64,000 bases of DNA, taken from NCBI RefSeq assembly GCF_026153205.1, contig NZ_JAPFBW010000015.1, forward strand, positions 95,348-159,347. The letters are read 5' to 3'. Source of the DNA: Aquabacterium sp. A7-Y. GTDB lineage: Bacteria > Pseudomonadota > Gammaproteobacteria > Burkholderiales > Burkholderiaceae_C. The notes beneath the pieces were generated by a model. That model was given only the letters and a program-made list of their open reading frames with translations. It was not told the DNA's origin and did no database searches. Position numbers and translations under genes: made by a program. Below, in pieces: positions 52,354-62,928 of the stretch (its first letter is position 1; every line of letters begins with the position of its first letter).

Positions 52354-53524
52354 GGGGGGCTCCCGGTCCGGTTTGCGGTCGGTCGAGGTGGGCTTGCAGG
52401 GGCAGGGTGATGCAGGCGAGGGTGCCGCCGGCGGCGTCGGGCGCGGCCTGGAGCGTGAGTTCGGCGGCCGGTCCGTACAGAGCCTGCAGGCGCCGGCGGA
52501 CCTGCTCGAGTCCGAAGCCGGTGCCGCCAGTCCGTGCCGCCGCCAGTCCGACGCCCGTGTCGCGCACGCACAGCCGCAGCCGCGTGCCGTCTTCGCGCGC
52601 CGACACGTCCAGCCGGCCGCCGTCGACGGAGGGTTCCAGCCCGTGCAGGATGGCGTTCTCGACCAGGGGCTGCAGCAGCAGCGGCGGCACCACCACGCGG
52701 CCCAGGTCGGCCGGCAGGTCGAAGGCCGGCGTCAGCCGGGGCCCCATGCGGATCCGCATCAGTTCGACATAGTCGGCCAGCCGCGCGAACTCGGCGGTGA
52801 GCGGGTGCAGCTCGACCCGGGACGCCGACAAGGTCGCCCTCAGGAAAGCGATCAGCCGGTCCAGCATCTGCTGGGCGGCGGCAGCATCGAGGTCGATCAG
52901 CGCGCGCAAGTTGGCCAGCGTATTGAACAGCATGTGCGGCTCCAGCTGCGACTGCAGCAGGCGCAACTGATGCTCGGTCGCCAGGCGCAGGGCCGCCTGG
53001 GCCTCGGCCTCGGCGCTGGCCAGGCGGCCGCGCGAATAGAAAAACCAGGTCGCGACCAGCGCGGCGGCCAGCGAGAGCAGCAGCGCCGCCGCGACGCCGG
53101 GCAAGTTGCCACGCTCCGCATGCAGGGCGCCGTGCCTGGTGAGCCAGTCGCCCAGCCGGTGCCCCGTGAGCCAGTCGCCGAGGTGGTGCCCCAGCGGGAA
53201 GGCGATCGCCACGCCGAGGGTGATGCAGACACTCATCGGACCCCATCCCGGCCACTCGGGGTGGCGCAGGCGGCCGGGAGCGACGCGCTGCAGGCGCCTC
53301 GCCAGCCACACCCGCCCGAGATCGATGATGAGCCAGCAGGGCAGGCCCACGCAGAGCGAATAGACGACGCTGACGCCCAGGTGCTGCCGCTCGATGGCGT
53401 AGATGATCGCGGCGACCATCAGGCACAGCCCGACGACGCCGACACTCCGCTTGAGCATCGACGTCAGCAGGTCGTGGGCCGAGGTCGAGGCCACGGGCGG
53501 GGGCGCGGCGGTGGGGCGGTTCAT
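52328..53524 (-). CDS. LytS/YehU-type sensor histidine kinase
   Basis: Membrane kinase of 398 residues. Four hydrophobic segments are followed by a coiled-coil linker and the His_kinase domain LQSQLEPHMLFNTLANLRAL, in which the usual PHFLFN reads PHMLFN. The ATPase domain has VVPPLLLQPLVENAILHGL (N box), RDTGVGL and TGFGLEQVRRRL. The ATG at 53524 is the start. Paired with the LytTR regulator. Confidence 0.92.
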   Translation of the reverse strand: MNRPTAAPPPVASTSAHDLLTSMLKRSVGVVGLCLMVAAIIYAIERQHLGVSVVYSLCVGLPCWLIIDLGRVWLARRLQRVAPGRLRHPEWPGWGPMSVCITLGVAIAFPLGHHLGDWLTGHRLGDWLTRHGALHAERGNLPGVAAALLLSLAAALVATWFFYSRGRLASAEAEAQAALRLATEHQLRLLQSQLEPHMLFNTLANLRALIDLDAAAAQQMLDRLIAFLRATLSASRVELHPLTAEFARLADYVELMRIRMGPRLTPAFDLPADLGRVVVPPLLLQPLVENAILHGLEPSVDGGRLDVSAREDGTRLRLCVRDTGVGLAAARTGGTGFGLEQVRRRLQALYGPAAELTLQAAPDAAGGTLACITLPLQAHLDRPQTGPGAPLEADRPHR

Positions 53525-53567
53525 GCGCGCATTCTCGGGCAGAGCCAAGGGACCGAGACGGGGCCGC

Positions 53568-53972
53568 TCAAGCCAGGCCCAGCCAGTGGTGCCACACCAG
53601 CTGCCCGAGGTAGCGGTTCGGCAGCAGCGTGAAGCCCCCGGCCACCAGGCAGCCGGAGATGTAGGTGCCCAGCATCAGGCGCCGGTGCCGCAGCACCTGG
53701 CCCTGCACAACGGCACGCACGGCGAAGCCGAGGAACAGCAAGATGGCCGGCACCAGCAGGTGTATCGGGGTGTAGCCGCCCCAGTTGGGCCGGACATAGT
53801 TGTGGATGAACAGGCTGGACAGGGCCGCGCCCAGCATCAAGGTGACCCAGGCATAACCGCCGGCGCGGTGCCAGCGGCTGCCCTTGCGGGCCGCGAGTGC
53901 GAACGGGCCGAGCAGCAGCGCGCCGAGGGCGAAACAGAGATGGACGAGGACGATGGGCGAGGGCAGTGACAT
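53568..53972 (-). CDS. Small membrane protein, DUF2306-like
   Basis: 134-residue integral membrane protein with four hydrophobic segments. The WHRAGGYAWVTLMLGAALSS and RLMLGTYISGCLVAGGF phrases resemble the DUF2306 superfamily (predicted membrane-bound redox or haem-linked proteins). AAGGAG precedes the ATG at 53972. Function unknown. Confidence 0.75.
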   Translation of the reverse strand: MSLPSPIVLVHLCFALGALLLGPFALAARKGSRWHRAGGYAWVTLMLGAALSSLFIHNYVRPNWGGYTPIHLLVPAILLFLGFAVRAVVQGQVLRHRRLMLGTYISGCLVAGGFTLLPNRYLGQLVWHHWLGLA

Positions 53973-54092
53973 GGCGGCTCCTTGAAGGATGCCGCCACTG
54001 TCGCCCTGGGCCGGAGCTGCAGCCACCGCCTTGCGACACAACGCGCCGGGCCGGGCGCAGGATGCGTGTCGGCAGCGCGAACGGCACCCGCG

Positions 54093-55631
54093 TCAGCGTC
54101 GCCGCGAGCGCGAGCCGCCCAGCAGGCTGCCCAGCACGCCGCGGATCAGCTCGCGGCCGACGCTGCTGCCGATGCTGCGCGCCGCCGACTTGGCGAGCGC
54201 GTCCACCACCCCCTCGCGGCGCCCGCCGCGCGGGCCGGTCGAACCGAACAGCACGTCGCCCAGGCCGCCCAGCAGGCCGCCGCCGGCTTCCTCGGGCGTG
54301 TCGCCTTGCCGTTCGGTCGGGGCCCGGGAGCTGCCGGCCGGCGGAACCCCGGCCCCCTCGGCCCGGCCCTTGAGCCTTTCATAAGCCGACTCGCGGTCGA
54401 CCGCCTTCTCGTAGACCCCGGCCACCAGCGAGCCCTGCAGCAGCGCCTGGCGCTGTGCGGCCGTGATCGGGCCGATCTGGCTGCCCGGAGGCAGCACGAA
54501 CACGCGCTCGGTGATGCTGGGACGGCCCTTGTCGTCGAGCAGGCTGACCAGCGCCTCGCCGACTGCCAGCTCGGTGATGGCCGTGGCGGTGTCCAGCTTC
54601 GGGTTCTCGCGCATCGTTTCGGCAGCGGCCTTGACGGCCTTCTGGTCGCGTGGCGTGAAGGCGCGCAGCGCGTGCTGCACCCGGTTGCCGAGCTGGCCCA
54701 GCACCGAGTCGGGCACGTCCAGCGGGTTCTGGGTGACGAAGTAGACGCCCACCCCCTTGGAGCGCACCAGCCGCACCACCAGCTCGATGCGCTCGACCAG
54801 GGCCTTGGGCGCATCCTTGAACAGCAGGTGCGCCTCGTCGAAGAAAAACACCAGCTTGGGCTTGTCGAGGTCGCCCACCTCGGGCAGCGACTCGAACACC
54901 TCCGACAGCATCCACAGCAGGAAGGTCGCATACAGCCGCGGCGAGGCCAGCAGCTGGTCGGCCGCCAGCACGTTGACGACACCCTGGCCGCGCTCGGTCT
55001 GCATGAAGTCGCCGATGTTGAGCATGGGCTCGCCGAAAAAGCGCTCGCCGCCCTGTTCGCCGATCGCCAGCAGACCCCGCTGGATCGCGCCGACGCTGGC
55101 CGCGCTGATGTTGCCGTACTCGGTTGTGAAACTGCTCGCGTTGTCGCCGACATGCTGCAGCATCGCGCGCAGGTCCTTGAGGTCGAGCAGCAGCAGGCCC
55201 TGGTCGTCGGCGATCTTGAACACCAGCGAGAGCACGCCCTGCTGGGTGTCGTTCAGGTCCAGCATGCGGCCCAGCAGCAGCGGCCCCATGTCCGAGACGG
55301 TGGCGCGCACCGGGTGGCCTTGCTCGCCGAAGACGTCCCACAGTGTGGTGGGACAGGCCTGCGACGCCGGCATCGGCAGTCCGCGCTCCTGCAGCAGCGT
55401 CACGACCTTGGGGGGCAGGCTGCCGGCCTGGGAGATGCCGGTCAGGTCGCCCTTGACGTCGGCGAGGAAGACCGGCACGCCGATGCGCGAGAAGTTCTCG
55501 GCCAGGGTCTGCAGGGTGATGGTTTTTCCGGTGCCGGTCGCGCCGGTGATCAGGCCGTGCCGGTTGGCGAGGCCCGGAAGCAGGAAGGTTTCGGTCTCGT
55601 GGTGCTTGGCAAGCAGGATGGGGTCGGCCAT
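54093..55631 (-). CDS. HerA-like ATPase, DUF853 (YjgR type)
   Basis: Hexameric-type ATPase of 512 residues related to HerA and Fts[20 protein letters not shown] is the Walker [17 protein letters not shown] the Walker [21 protein letters not shown] is the downstream sensor region. The C-terminus is Gly/Arg-rich with a [15 protein letters not shown] patch. No nuclease is adjacent, unlike HerA-NurA, and it resembles the housekeeping YjgR family rather than a defence module. Confidence 0.92.
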   Translation of the reverse strand: MADPILLAKHHETETFLLPGLANRHGLITGATGTGKTITLQTLAENFSRIGVPVFLADVKGDLTGISQAGSLPPKVVTLLQERGLPMPASQACPTTLWDVFGEQGHPVRATVSDMGPLLLGRMLDLNDTQQGVLSLVFKIADDQGLLLLDLKDLRAMLQHVGDNASSFTTEYGNISAASVGAIQRGLLAIGEQGGERFFGEPMLNIGDFMQTERGQGVVNVLAADQLLASPRLYATFLLWMLSEVFESLPEVGDLDKPKLVFFFDEAHLLFKDAPKALVERIELVVRLVRSKGVGVYFVTQNPLDVPDSVLGQLGNRVQHALRAFTPRDQKAVKAAAETMRENPKLDTATAITELAVGEALVSLLDDKGRPSITERVFVLPPGSQIGPITAAQRQALLQGSLVAGVYEKAVDRESAYERLKGRAEGAGVPPAGSSRAPTERQGDTPEEAGGGLLGGLGDVLFGSTGPRGGRREGVVDALAKSAARSIGSSVGRELIRGVLGSLLGGSRSRRR

Positions 55632-55763
55632 GGCGGTTCCGTCAAAGGGGAGGGGCAGGGGCCCGGATAAAATCGCAGTCTATCGAACAGATCCGTAGTA
55701 CCCACCAACCCGGCGCGCCTGCAGGCAGCAAGCCGGGCCACCTCAGGATTCAGGAGCTCCGCT

Positions 55764-56489
55764 ATGGCCGGTCATTCCAAATGGGCCAACATCCAACATC
55801 GCAAAGGCCGCCAGGACGAGAAGCGCGGCAAGGTCTGGACGCGTGTCATCCGCGAGATCATGGTGGCGGCGCGCCAGGGCGGCGGTGACGTCGCGACCAA
55901 CCCGCGGCTGCGTCTGGCGATCGACAAGGCCAAGGCGGCCAACATGCCGGCCGACACCATCAAGCGCAATGTCGACAAGGCCACCGGCAACCTGGAAGGC
56001 GTGAGCTATGAGGAGATCCGCTATGAAGGCTACGGCATCGGCGGGGCGGCCGTCATCGTCGACTGCATGACCGACAACCGGGTGCGTACGGTCGCCGAGG
56101 TGCGCCACGCCTTCAGCAAGTACGGCGGCAACCTGGGGACCGAAGGCTCGGTGGCCTTCCAGTTCAAGCACTGCGGGCAGTTCGTGTTCGCGCCCGGCAG
56201 CGCCGAGGACAAGATCATGGAAGTGGCGCTCGAGGCTGGTGCCGAGGACGTCGTCACCGACGACGACGGCGCCATCGAGGTGCTGTGCGCGCCGGGCGAC
56301 TTCGAGGCGGTCAAGAATGCGCTGGAGGTGGCCGGCCTCCAGGCCGAGGTCGCCGAGGTGACCATGCGCGCCGAGAACACCGTCGAGCTGTCCGGCGAGG
56401 ACGCGCAGAGGATGCAGAAGCTCTTGGACGTGCTTGAAGACCTCGACGATGCGCAAGAGGTCTACCACAACGCGAACATCAACGAATGA
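55764..56489 (+). CDS. yebC: YebC/PmpR family transcriptional or translational regulator
   Basis: Cytosolic protein of 241 residues. [20 protein letters not shown] and [13 protein letters not shown] are unmistakable, followed by [20 protein letters not shown]. The family includes DNA-binding regulators and TACO1-like translation factors for polyproline stretches. AGGAG precedes the ATG. Confidence 0.97.
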   Translation: MAGHSKWANIQHRKGRQDEKRGKVWTRVIREIMVAARQGGGDVATNPRLRLAIDKAKAANMPADTIKRNVDKATGNLEGVSYEEIRYEGYGIGGAAVIVDCMTDNRVRTVAEVRHAFSKYGGNLGTEGSVAFQFKHCGQFVFAPGSAEDKIMEVALEAGAEDVVTDDDGAIEVLCAPGDFEAVKNALEVAGLQAEVAEVTMRAENTVELSGEDAQRMQKLLDVLEDLDDAQEVYHNANINE

Positions 56490-56537
56490 GGCCGATGGCA
56501 GTACGCGCGGGTCGCGGAGCCGGGTGAAAGATCAGGT

Positions 56538-57818
56538 ATGAAAGTTCTCGTCATCGGCTCGGGCGGCCGCGAACACGCCCTGGCATGGAAACTGGCGCAG
56601 TCGCCCAAGGTCCAGAAGGTGTATGTGGCGCCGGGCAACGGCGGCACCGCCCTGGACCAGCGCCTGCACAACGTCGCGATCACCGATCCCCAGGCCTTGG
56701 CGGACTTCGCCGAGGCCGAGAAGATCGGCGTCACCGTGGTGGGCCCCGAGGCCCCGCTGGCAGCGGGCGTCGTCGACCTGTTCCGCAACCGCGGGCTGCG
56801 CATCTTCGGCCCGACCCGGGCGGCCGCCCAGCTGGAAAGCTCCAAGGCCTTCGCCAAGGACTTCATGCGGCGCCACAAGATCCCGACCGCGGCCTATGAA
56901 ACCTTCACCGACGCGCAGGCCGCGCACGCCTACGTGGACCGCATCGGCGCGCCCATCGTGGTCAAGGCCGACGGCCTGGCGGCCGGCAAGGGGGTGGTCG
57001 TCGCGATGACGCTGGCCGAGGCCCACGAGGCGGTCGACTGGATGCTGCTGGACAACAAGCTGGGCGTGCAGCACAACGACGGCGGCGCGCGCGTCGTGAT
57101 CGAGGAGTTCCTGCAGGGCGAGGAAGCCAGCTTCATCGTGCTCTGCGACGGCAAGAACGTGCTGGCGCTCGCGACCAGCCAGGACCACAAGCGCCTGCTG
57201 GACGCCGACCAGGGCCCCAACACCGGCGGCATGGGCGCCTATTCGCCCGCGCCGGTGGTCACGCCCAATGTGCACGGCCGGGCGATGCAGGAAATCATCC
57301 TGCCCACCATCGCCGGCATGGCGCGCGACGGCATTCCCTACACCGGTTTTCTCTATGCCGGGCTGATGATCGACGCCTCGGGGCAGCCCAAGACGCTGGA
57401 GTTCAACTGCCGCATGGGCGACCCCGAGACCCAGCCCATCATGATGCGGCTCAAGAGCGACCTGCTCGACGTGATGCTGGCGGCCACCGACGGCACGCTG
57501 GACAAGGTCGAACTGCAATGGGACCGCCGGGTCGCGCTGGGCGTCGTGATGGCCGCCCACGGCTACCCGCTGGATCCCCGCAAGGGCGACGTGATCACGG
57601 GGTTGCCGGCCGAGCAGCCCGACGCCGTGGTGTTCCACGCCGGGACCGCCTCCGAGGGCGGCCAGACCCGCAGCTCCGGCGGCCGCGTGCTCTGCGTCAC
57701 GGCGCTGGGTGACTCGGTGCGTACCGCGCAGCAGCGCGCTTACCAGGTGCTGCAGGGCATCCACTTCGACGGCATGCAGTTCCGCGGTGACATCGGCTTT
57801 CGCGCGCTGAAGCGGTGA
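56538..57818 (+). CDS. purD: Phosphoribosylamine-glycine ligase
   Basis: Second step of purine synthesis. The 426-residue product has the ATP-grasp fold with [46 protein letters not shown] and [13 protein letters not shown], all typical of PurD. Length is normal. Its stop overlaps the possible GTG of hemF. Confidence 0.97.
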   Translation: MKVLVIGSGGREHALAWKLAQSPKVQKVYVAPGNGGTALDQRLHNVAITDPQALADFAEAEKIGVTVVGPEAPLAAGVVDLFRNRGLRIFGPTRAAAQLESSKAFAKDFMRRHKIPTAAYETFTDAQAAHAYVDRIGAPIVVKADGLAAGKGVVVAMTLAEAHEAVDWMLLDNKLGVQHNDGGARVVIEEFLQGEEASFIVLCDGKNVLALATSQDHKRLLDADQGPNTGGMGAYSPAPVVTPNVHGRAMQEIILPTIAGMARDGIPYTGFLYAGLMIDASGQPKTLEFNCRMGDPETQPIMMRLKSDLLDVMLAATDGTLDKVELQWDRRVALGVVMAAHGYPLDPRKGDVITGLPAEQPDAVVFHAGTASEGGQTRSSGGRVLCVTALGDSVRTAQQRAYQVLQGIHFDGMQFRGDIGFRALKR

Positions 57819-57820
57819 GC

Positions 57821-58750
57821 ATGGTCTCGACCACCCCCGGCACGGACAGCGAGGCGGTGCGCGCCTACCTGCTGAACCTGCAGGACCGCATCATCACCAC
57901 CTTGGAAGCGGAGGACGGCAAGGCCTTTCTGCGCGACGCCTGGACCCGCCCGAGCGGCGGCCGCCTCGAAGGCGACGGGGTCTCGCGGCTGATCGAGGAC
58001 GGCCAGGTCCTGGAGCGCGGCGGCTGCAACTTCTCGCACGTGAAGGGCAGCCAGCTGCCGCCCTCGGCGACCCAGCACCGGCCCGAGCTGGCCGGCGCGC
58101 CCTTTGAAGCGCTCGGCGTTTCGCTGGTGCTGCATCCGAAAAACCCCTATGTGCCGACCGTGCACATGAATGTGCGGATGCTCGCCGCCCACCCGGCGGG
58201 GCGCGAAAGCGTCAGCTGGTTCGGCGGCGGCATGGACCTGACGCCTTACTACGGCTTCGAGGAAGATGCCCGGCACTTCCACCAGACCTGCAAGGACGCC
58301 CTGGCGCCCTTCGGCGACGACAAGTACCCGCGCTTCAAGCGGTGGTGCGATGAGTACTTCTACCTGAAGCACCGCCAGGAGCCGCGCGGTGTCGGCGGCA
58401 TCTTCTACGACGACCAGTCCGAGGGTGGCTACGAGGGCGGCTTCGCGATGATGCGCTCGGTCGGCGACGCCTTCCTGCATGCTTGGCTGCCCATCCTGCA
58501 GCGGCGCAAGGGGCTGGCCTATGGCGAGCGCGAGCGTGACTTCCAGGCCTACCGGCGCGGGCGTTATGTCGAGTTCAACCTGGTCTGGGACCGCGGCACC
58601 CTGTTCGGCCTGCAGTCGGGGGGTCGCACCGAGTCCATCCTGATGTCCATGCCGCCGGTGGTTCGCTGGCGCTATGACTGGCATCCCGAGCCCGGCAGCC
58701 CCGAGGCCCGGCTCTACACCGACTTCCTGGTGCCGCGGGAATGGGTCTGA
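57821..58750 (+). CDS. hemF: Oxygen-dependent coproporphyrinogen III oxidase
   Basis: Aerobic haem synthesis step, 309 residues. [11 protein letters not shown], the [11 protein letters not shown] block, [14 protein letters not shown] and [12 protein letters not shown], with [20 protein letters not shown] near the end, are family hallmarks. The ATG at 57821 follows the purD stop; a GTG at 57815 overlapping it is the alternative. Its stop overlaps nadD. Confidence 0.97.
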   Translation: MVSTTPGTDSEAVRAYLLNLQDRIITTLEAEDGKAFLRDAWTRPSGGRLEGDGVSRLIEDGQVLERGGCNFSHVKGSQLPPSATQHRPELAGAPFEALGVSLVLHPKNPYVPTVHMNVRMLAAHPAGRESVSWFGGGMDLTPYYGFEEDARHFHQTCKDALAPFGDDKYPRFKRWCDEYFYLKHRQEPRGVGGIFYDDQSEGGYEGGFAMMRSVGDAFLHAWLPILQRRKGLAYGERERDFQAYRRGRYVEFNLVWDRGTLFGLQSGGRTESILMSMPPVVRWRYDWHPEPGSPEARLYTDFLVPREWV

Positions 58751-59346
58751 CGCCCGGCCCCCGCATCGGTCTTTTCGGTGGCAGCTTCGATCCGGTCCAC
58801 CACGCCCACCTGGCGCTGGCCCGCGTCGCGCGCGATCACCTCGGCCTGGACCGCCTGCTGTGGGTGCCGGTGGGCATGGCCTGGCAGAAGGCACGCCGGC
58901 TGACGGACGCCGAGCACCGCGTCGCGATGCTCGAGCTGGCGATCGCCGGCGAGTCGCGTTTCGAGGTCTCGCGCTGCGAGCTCGAACGCGGCGGGCCGAG
59001 CTACACGGTGGAGACCGTGCGTGAACTGCAGGCCGCCGAGACGCCGGCACAGTGGCTGCTCGTGATCGGGCAGGACCAGTACGCGCGCTTCGACACCTGG
59101 CACGGCTGGGAGGAATTGCTGCAGCGCGTCACCCTCGCCGTGGCCGGTCGTGCCGGAGAGCTGCCGGCGCCCGGGCCGGTGCTCGCGCGTCATCCTCACC
59201 GCATCGAGTCGCTGCCGCTGCCGGCCATGACGGTATCGTCGACCGAGGTCCGCGCGCGTGCCGCGGCCGGCGAGCCGCTGGACGCGCTGGTTCCTGCCGC
59301 GGTGGCGCGCTATATTGCGCAGCATCGCCTTTATTCCAACAACTGA
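58741..59346 (+). CDS. nadD: Nicotinate-nucleotide adenylyltransferase
   Basis: Joins nicotinate mononucleotide to AMP, the step before Nad[21 protein letters not shown] is the ATP-binding motif, [12 protein letters not shown] follows, and [13 protein letters not shown] is the ISSTxxR motif. 201 residues, normal length. The start overlaps the hemF stop by ten bases. Completes the pathway begun by pncA and pncB. Confidence 0.96.
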   Translation: MGLTPGPRIGLFGGSFDPVHHAHLALARVARDHLGLDRLLWVPVGMAWQKARRLTDAEHRVAMLELAIAGESRFEVSRCELERGGPSYTVETVRELQAAETPAQWLLVIGQDQYARFDTWHGWEELLQRVTLAVAGRAGELPAPGPVLARHPHRIESLPLPAMTVSSTEVRARAAAGEPLDALVPAAVARYIAQHRLYSNN

Positions 59347-59375
59347 TCTTTTCTACCACGGAGACGCCCGACTCA

Positions 59376-60143
59376 ATGGACATCCGCAAACTGCAGCGCG
59401 CCATCGTCGATGGCCTGGAAGACGTCAAGGCCCAGGACATCTCGGTGTTCAACACGGAGCACCTGTCGCCCTTGTTCGAGCGGGTCATCATCGCTTCGGG
59501 CACCTCGAATCGACAGACCAAGGCGCTGGCCGCAAGCGTGCGCGACAGCGTGCGGGAGCAGGGTTTCCAGGTCATGCGTACCGAGGGTGAGGCCAACGGC
59601 GAGTGGATCATCGTCGACTGCGGCGCGGCCGTGGCCCACATCATGCAGCCCTCGATCCGCCAGTACTACCACCTGGAAGAGATCTGGGGCGACAAGCCGG
59701 TCAAGCTGAAGTCGGCCGGCGACGGCCAGCGCGGCCTCGTCAAGGCGGAAGGCGCTGCCGAGGCCGACGAGGCCGAGGCCGGCGCGCCGGCCAGAAAGGC
59801 CGCCGCGAAAAAGGCCTCGGCGAACAAGGCGGGTGCCGGCGCTGCCGAGCCCAAGCCGGCGTCGGGCCCGCAGACCGCGGCCCGCAAGGCGGCGCTCACC
59901 ACACCTGCGAAGAAGGCCGCTGCCAAGAAGGCCCCGGCGAAGAAGACGGCCGCCAAGAAGGTCGCAGCCAAGAAGGTCGCAGCGAAAAAGGCCCCGACCC
60001 GCACGGTCACCGTCACGACCGGGTCGGTGCGGCCCGCTGCGAAGAAGACGGCGGCCAAGAAGGTCGCGGCGAAAACGGCGCCGGCCAAGAAGGTCGCGGC
60101 CAAGCAGGCAGCTGCGAAGAAGGCCGCATCGCGCAAGGCATGA
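59376..60143 (+). CDS. rsfS: Ribosome silencing factor RsfS with histone-like tail
   Basis: Binds L14 on the large subunit and blocks subunit joining in starvation. Residues 1-112 are a normal RsfS core ([49 protein letters not shown]). A tail of about 135 residues follows, made of repeats such as [17 protein letters not shown] and one [11 protein letters not shown] break, like histone H1 and bacterial AlgP/PhaF tails. It is strongly basic and likely disordered. The stop overlaps rlmH as ATGA. Confidence 0.93.
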   Translation: MDIRKLQRAIVDGLEDVKAQDISVFNTEHLSPLFERVIIASGTSNRQTKALAASVRDSVREQGFQVMRTEGEANGEWIIVDCGAAVAHIMQPSIRQYYHLEEIWGDKPVKLKSAGDGQRGLVKAEGAAEADEAEAGAPARKAAAKKASANKAGAGAAEPKPASGPQTAARKAALTTPAKKAAAKKAPAKKTAAKKVAAKKVAAKKAPTRTVTVTTGSVRPAAKKTAAKKVAAKTAPAKKVAAKQAAAKKAASRKA

Positions 60144-60610
60144 AGCTGCTGGTCGTCGCGGTCGGACAGCGTTTGCCGGCCTGGGCCGAGACGGCCTACG
60201 AGGACTACGCCAAGCGTTTCCCGCCCGAGCTGAAGCTCGAACTCAAGGCCGTCAAGACCGAGCCGCGCGGCAACAACAAGTCGGCCGACTCGCTGATGGC
60301 GGCCGAGCGCGGCCGCATCGAGGCGGCGTGCCCCAAAGGCGCGCGGATGGTCGTGCTCGACGAACGCGGCGACCGGGTGACGACCCTCCAGCTGTCGGCA
60401 CGGCTCAAGGTCTGGATGCACGACGGGCGCGACGTGACCTTGCTGATCGGCGGCCCTGACGGGCTGGATCCCGCCTTGCGGGAGGCGGCCGACGAGCGCC
60501 TGCGCCTGTCCGACCTGACCCTGCCGCACGCCTTCGTGCGCGTCATGCTGGCCGAGCAGCTCTACCGGGCCTGGTCCGTGATGGTCGGCCACCCCTACCA
60601 CCGCGAATGA
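60140..60610 (+). CDS. rlmH: 23S rRNA pseudouridine-1915 N3-methyltransferase RlmH
   Basis: Methylates pseudouridine 1915 of 23S rRNA with SAM. The 156-residue SPOUT protein has [26 protein letters not shown] and the C-terminal [20 protein letters not shown], then GHPYHRE. Coupled to rsfS and maf by four-base overlaps. Confidence 0.97.
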   Translation: MKLLVVAVGQRLPAWAETAYEDYAKRFPPELKLELKAVKTEPRGNNKSADSLMAAERGRIEAACPKGARMVVLDERGDRVTTLQLSARLKVWMHDGRDVTLLIGGPDGLDPALREAADERLRLSDLTLPHAFVRVMLAEQLYRAWSVMVGHPYHRE

Positions 60611-61242
60611 GCCAAAAGCGGCCGATGCCCCAACAAGCCCTGCACGATTTCATCTACCTTGCCTCGCAGAGTCCGCGTCGCCGCCAGTTGCTGGAGCAGC
60701 TGGGGGTGCGCTACGAGCTGCTGCTGCCCGGCGAGGACGAGGACGCCGAGGCGCTCGAGGCGGTGCTGCCGCGCGAGGCGCCGGCCGCCTACGTCGAGCG
60801 CGTCACCCGGGCCAAGCTGGACGCGGCGCGCCGCCGGCTGCGCCGCCGCGGCCTGCCGCTTGCCCCCATCCTCTGCTCCGATACCACGGTGGCGCTCGGC
60901 GGGCGCATCTTCGGCAAGCCGGCGGACGCCGCCGAGGCAGCCGAGATGCTGACGAGGCTGGCCGGGCGCGAGCACCGGGTGCTCACCGCCGTCGCGCTCG
61001 GCGGCGCCCGGCGCACCGAGTGCGTGGTGAATCTCTCGCGCGTGCGCTTCGCGGCGGTGGCTTCCGACGCGATCGCGCGCTACGTCGCGAGCGGCGAGCC
61101 GATGGGCAAGGCCGGCGCCTATGCGATCCAGAGCCAGGCGGCCGCCTGGATAGACCGCATCACCGGGAGTTACTCCGGTATCATGGGTTTGCCCTTGTAC
61201 GAGACGGCCCAGCTTCTGCAACGCTTCGGGGTCCGGTACTGA
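60607..61242 (+). CDS. maf: Maf family nucleotide pyrophosphatase
   Basis: House-cleaning nucleoside triphosphate pyrophosphatase of 211 residues. [14 protein letters not shown] is the Maf start, [12 protein letters not shown] replaces the usual ADTTV-type motif, [13 protein letters not shown] and [14 protein letters not shown] are diagnostic. YhdE-type (dTTP/UTP) is likely. Its start overlaps rlmH as ATGA. Confidence 0.95.
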   Translation: MSQKRPMPQQALHDFIYLASQSPRRRQLLEQLGVRYELLLPGEDEDAEALEAVLPREAPAAYVERVTRAKLDAARRRLRRRGLPLAPILCSDTTVALGGRIFGKPADAAEAAEMLTRLAGREHRVLTAVALGGARRTECVVNLSRVRFAAVASDAIARYVASGEPMGKAGAYAIQSQAAAWIDRITGSYSGIMGLPLYETAQLLQRFGVRY

Positions 61243-61257
61243 TTCCTCACCCAGGCC

Positions 61258-62724
61258 ATGCAAGACATCCTCATCAACTGGTCGCCTCAGGAGACGCGGG
61301 TGGCCATCGTCGAAAGCGGCGCCGTGCAGGAACTGCACGTCGAGCGCACGCTGGAGCGGGGCCTGGTCGGCAACATCTACGCCGGCAAGGTCGCGCGGGT
61401 GCTGCCCGGCATGCAGTCCGCCTTCATCGACATCGGGCTGGAGCGCGCGGCCTTCCTGCACGTCGCCGATGTCTGGCAGCGCGGCGCCTTCGCCGACGGC
61501 AATCACGGCGGCACGCCGCCGACGCCCATCGAGAAGTTGGTGTTCGAAGGCCAGAGCCTGACCGTGCAGGTCATCAAGGACCCGATCGGCACCAAGGGCG
61601 CCCGCCTGTCCACCCAGATCAGCATCGCCGGCCGGCTGCTGGTTTTCCTGCCCCAGGACGACCACATCGGCATCTCGCAGAAGATCGGCTCGGCCGAGCT
61701 GCGTGAACAGCTGCGCAGCCGCATGGGCCGCCTGGCGGGTGATGGCGGGGGCGGGTTTATCCTGCGCACCAACGCCGAGGATGCGAGCGACGAGGAGCTC
61801 GGTGCCGACATCGCCTACCTGCGCAAGATGTGGGCGAGCATCCGGCAGGCCAGCTTCAAGACGCCACCCGGCTCGCTGCTGCACCAGGACCTGAATCTGG
61901 CTCAACGCGTGCTGCGCGACCTCGCCAGCGACGAGACCGCGTCCATCCGCATCGATTCCAGGGCGCAGTTCGACGCGCTGACGGAGTTCGGGCTCGAATA
62001 CGCACCCGGCTCGGTGGGCAAGCTGGCCCACTACCGCGGCGAGCGGCCGATCTTCGACCTCTTCAACATCGACCAGGAGGTCGAGAAGGCCTTGGCGCGG
62101 CGGGTCGACCTGAAGTCGGGCGGCTACCTGATCATCGACCAGACCGAGGCGCTGACGACCATAGACGTCAACACCGGGGGTTATGTCGGTGCGCGCAATT
62201 TTGACGACACCATCTTCAAGACCAACCTGGAGGCGGCCCAGGCCATTGCCCGCCAGCTGCGCCTGCGCAACCTCGGCGGCATCATCATCCTCGACTTCAT
62301 CGACATGATGCGCGAGGAGCACAAGGACGCGGTGCTGGCCGAGCTGCGCAAGCAGCTGCAGCGCGACCGGGTCAAGATGACGGTCAGCGGCTTCACGCAG
62401 CTGGGGCTGGTCGAGATGACGCGCAAACGCACCCGCGAATCGCTCGCCCACATGCTGTGCGAGCCTTGCCCCACCTGCGGCGGCAAGGGCTCGGTCAAGA
62501 CCGCGCGCAGCGTTTGCTACGAGATCCTGCGCGAGATCCTGCGCGAGGCGCGCCAGTTCAACCCCAAGGAATTCCGGGTGGTGGCCTCGGCGGCGGTCGT
62601 GGAAATGTTGCTGGACGAAGAAAGCGCTCACCTCGCCGCGCTGTCCGATTTCATCGGCAAGCCGATCTCGCTGCAGACCGAGGCGACGGTATCACCCGAG
62701 CAATACGACATCGTGCTGTTGTGA
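61258..62724 (+). CDS. rng: Ribonuclease G
   Basis: Endoribonuclease for 16S rRNA 5' maturation and mRNA decay, 488 residues. An S1 domain is near the N-terminus (VGNIYAGKVARVLPGMQSAF), then IDVNTGGYVGARNFDDTIFK and IIILDFIDMM with metal-binding Asp residues, and the CPTCGGKGSVKTA zinc link. Length matches RNase G rather than RNase E. Follows maf by 15 bp. Confidence 0.96.
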   Translation: MQDILINWSPQETRVAIVESGAVQELHVERTLERGLVGNIYAGKVARVLPGMQSAFIDIGLERAAFLHVADVWQRGAFADGNHGGTPPTPIEKLVFEGQSLTVQVIKDPIGTKGARLSTQISIAGRLLVFLPQDDHIGISQKIGSAELREQLRSRMGRLAGDGGGGFILRTNAEDASDEELGADIAYLRKMWASIRQASFKTPPGSLLHQDLNLAQRVLRDLASDETASIRIDSRAQFDALTEFGLEYAPGSVGKLAHYRGERPIFDLFNIDQEVEKALARRVDLKSGGYLIIDQTEALTTIDVNTGGYVGARNFDDTIFKTNLEAAQAIARQLRLRNLGGIIILDFIDMMREEHKDAVLAELRKQLQRDRVKMTVSGFTQLGLVEMTRKRTRESLAHMLCEPCPTCGGKGSVKTARSVCYEILREILREARQFNPKEFRVVASAAVVEMLLDEESAHLAALSDFIGKPISLQTEATVSPEQYDIVLL

Positions 62725-62928
62725 GGCACTGCGGAACTTGCGGGCCTGCCGGCAGCACTACAGCTGAGGCGGGAGCGGCCCGGACGCTTGTTACTACCAT
62801 TGTTACCCGGACCGGGCCGCAAGCGGCGGCGCCAGGCGGGATGATCGCCGGCAAGCCGTGTCGCCCCCGAGGGGCTGCGGCAGCCCGACCTCCGAAAGAC
62901 ACTCAGAAAGGATGCAAGAAAGACCGCC

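Noticed and set aside
54093..55631. HerA-type defence ATPase
   Set aside because: Matches the DUF853/YjgR housekeeping group; no SIR2, nuclease or other defence partner next to it.
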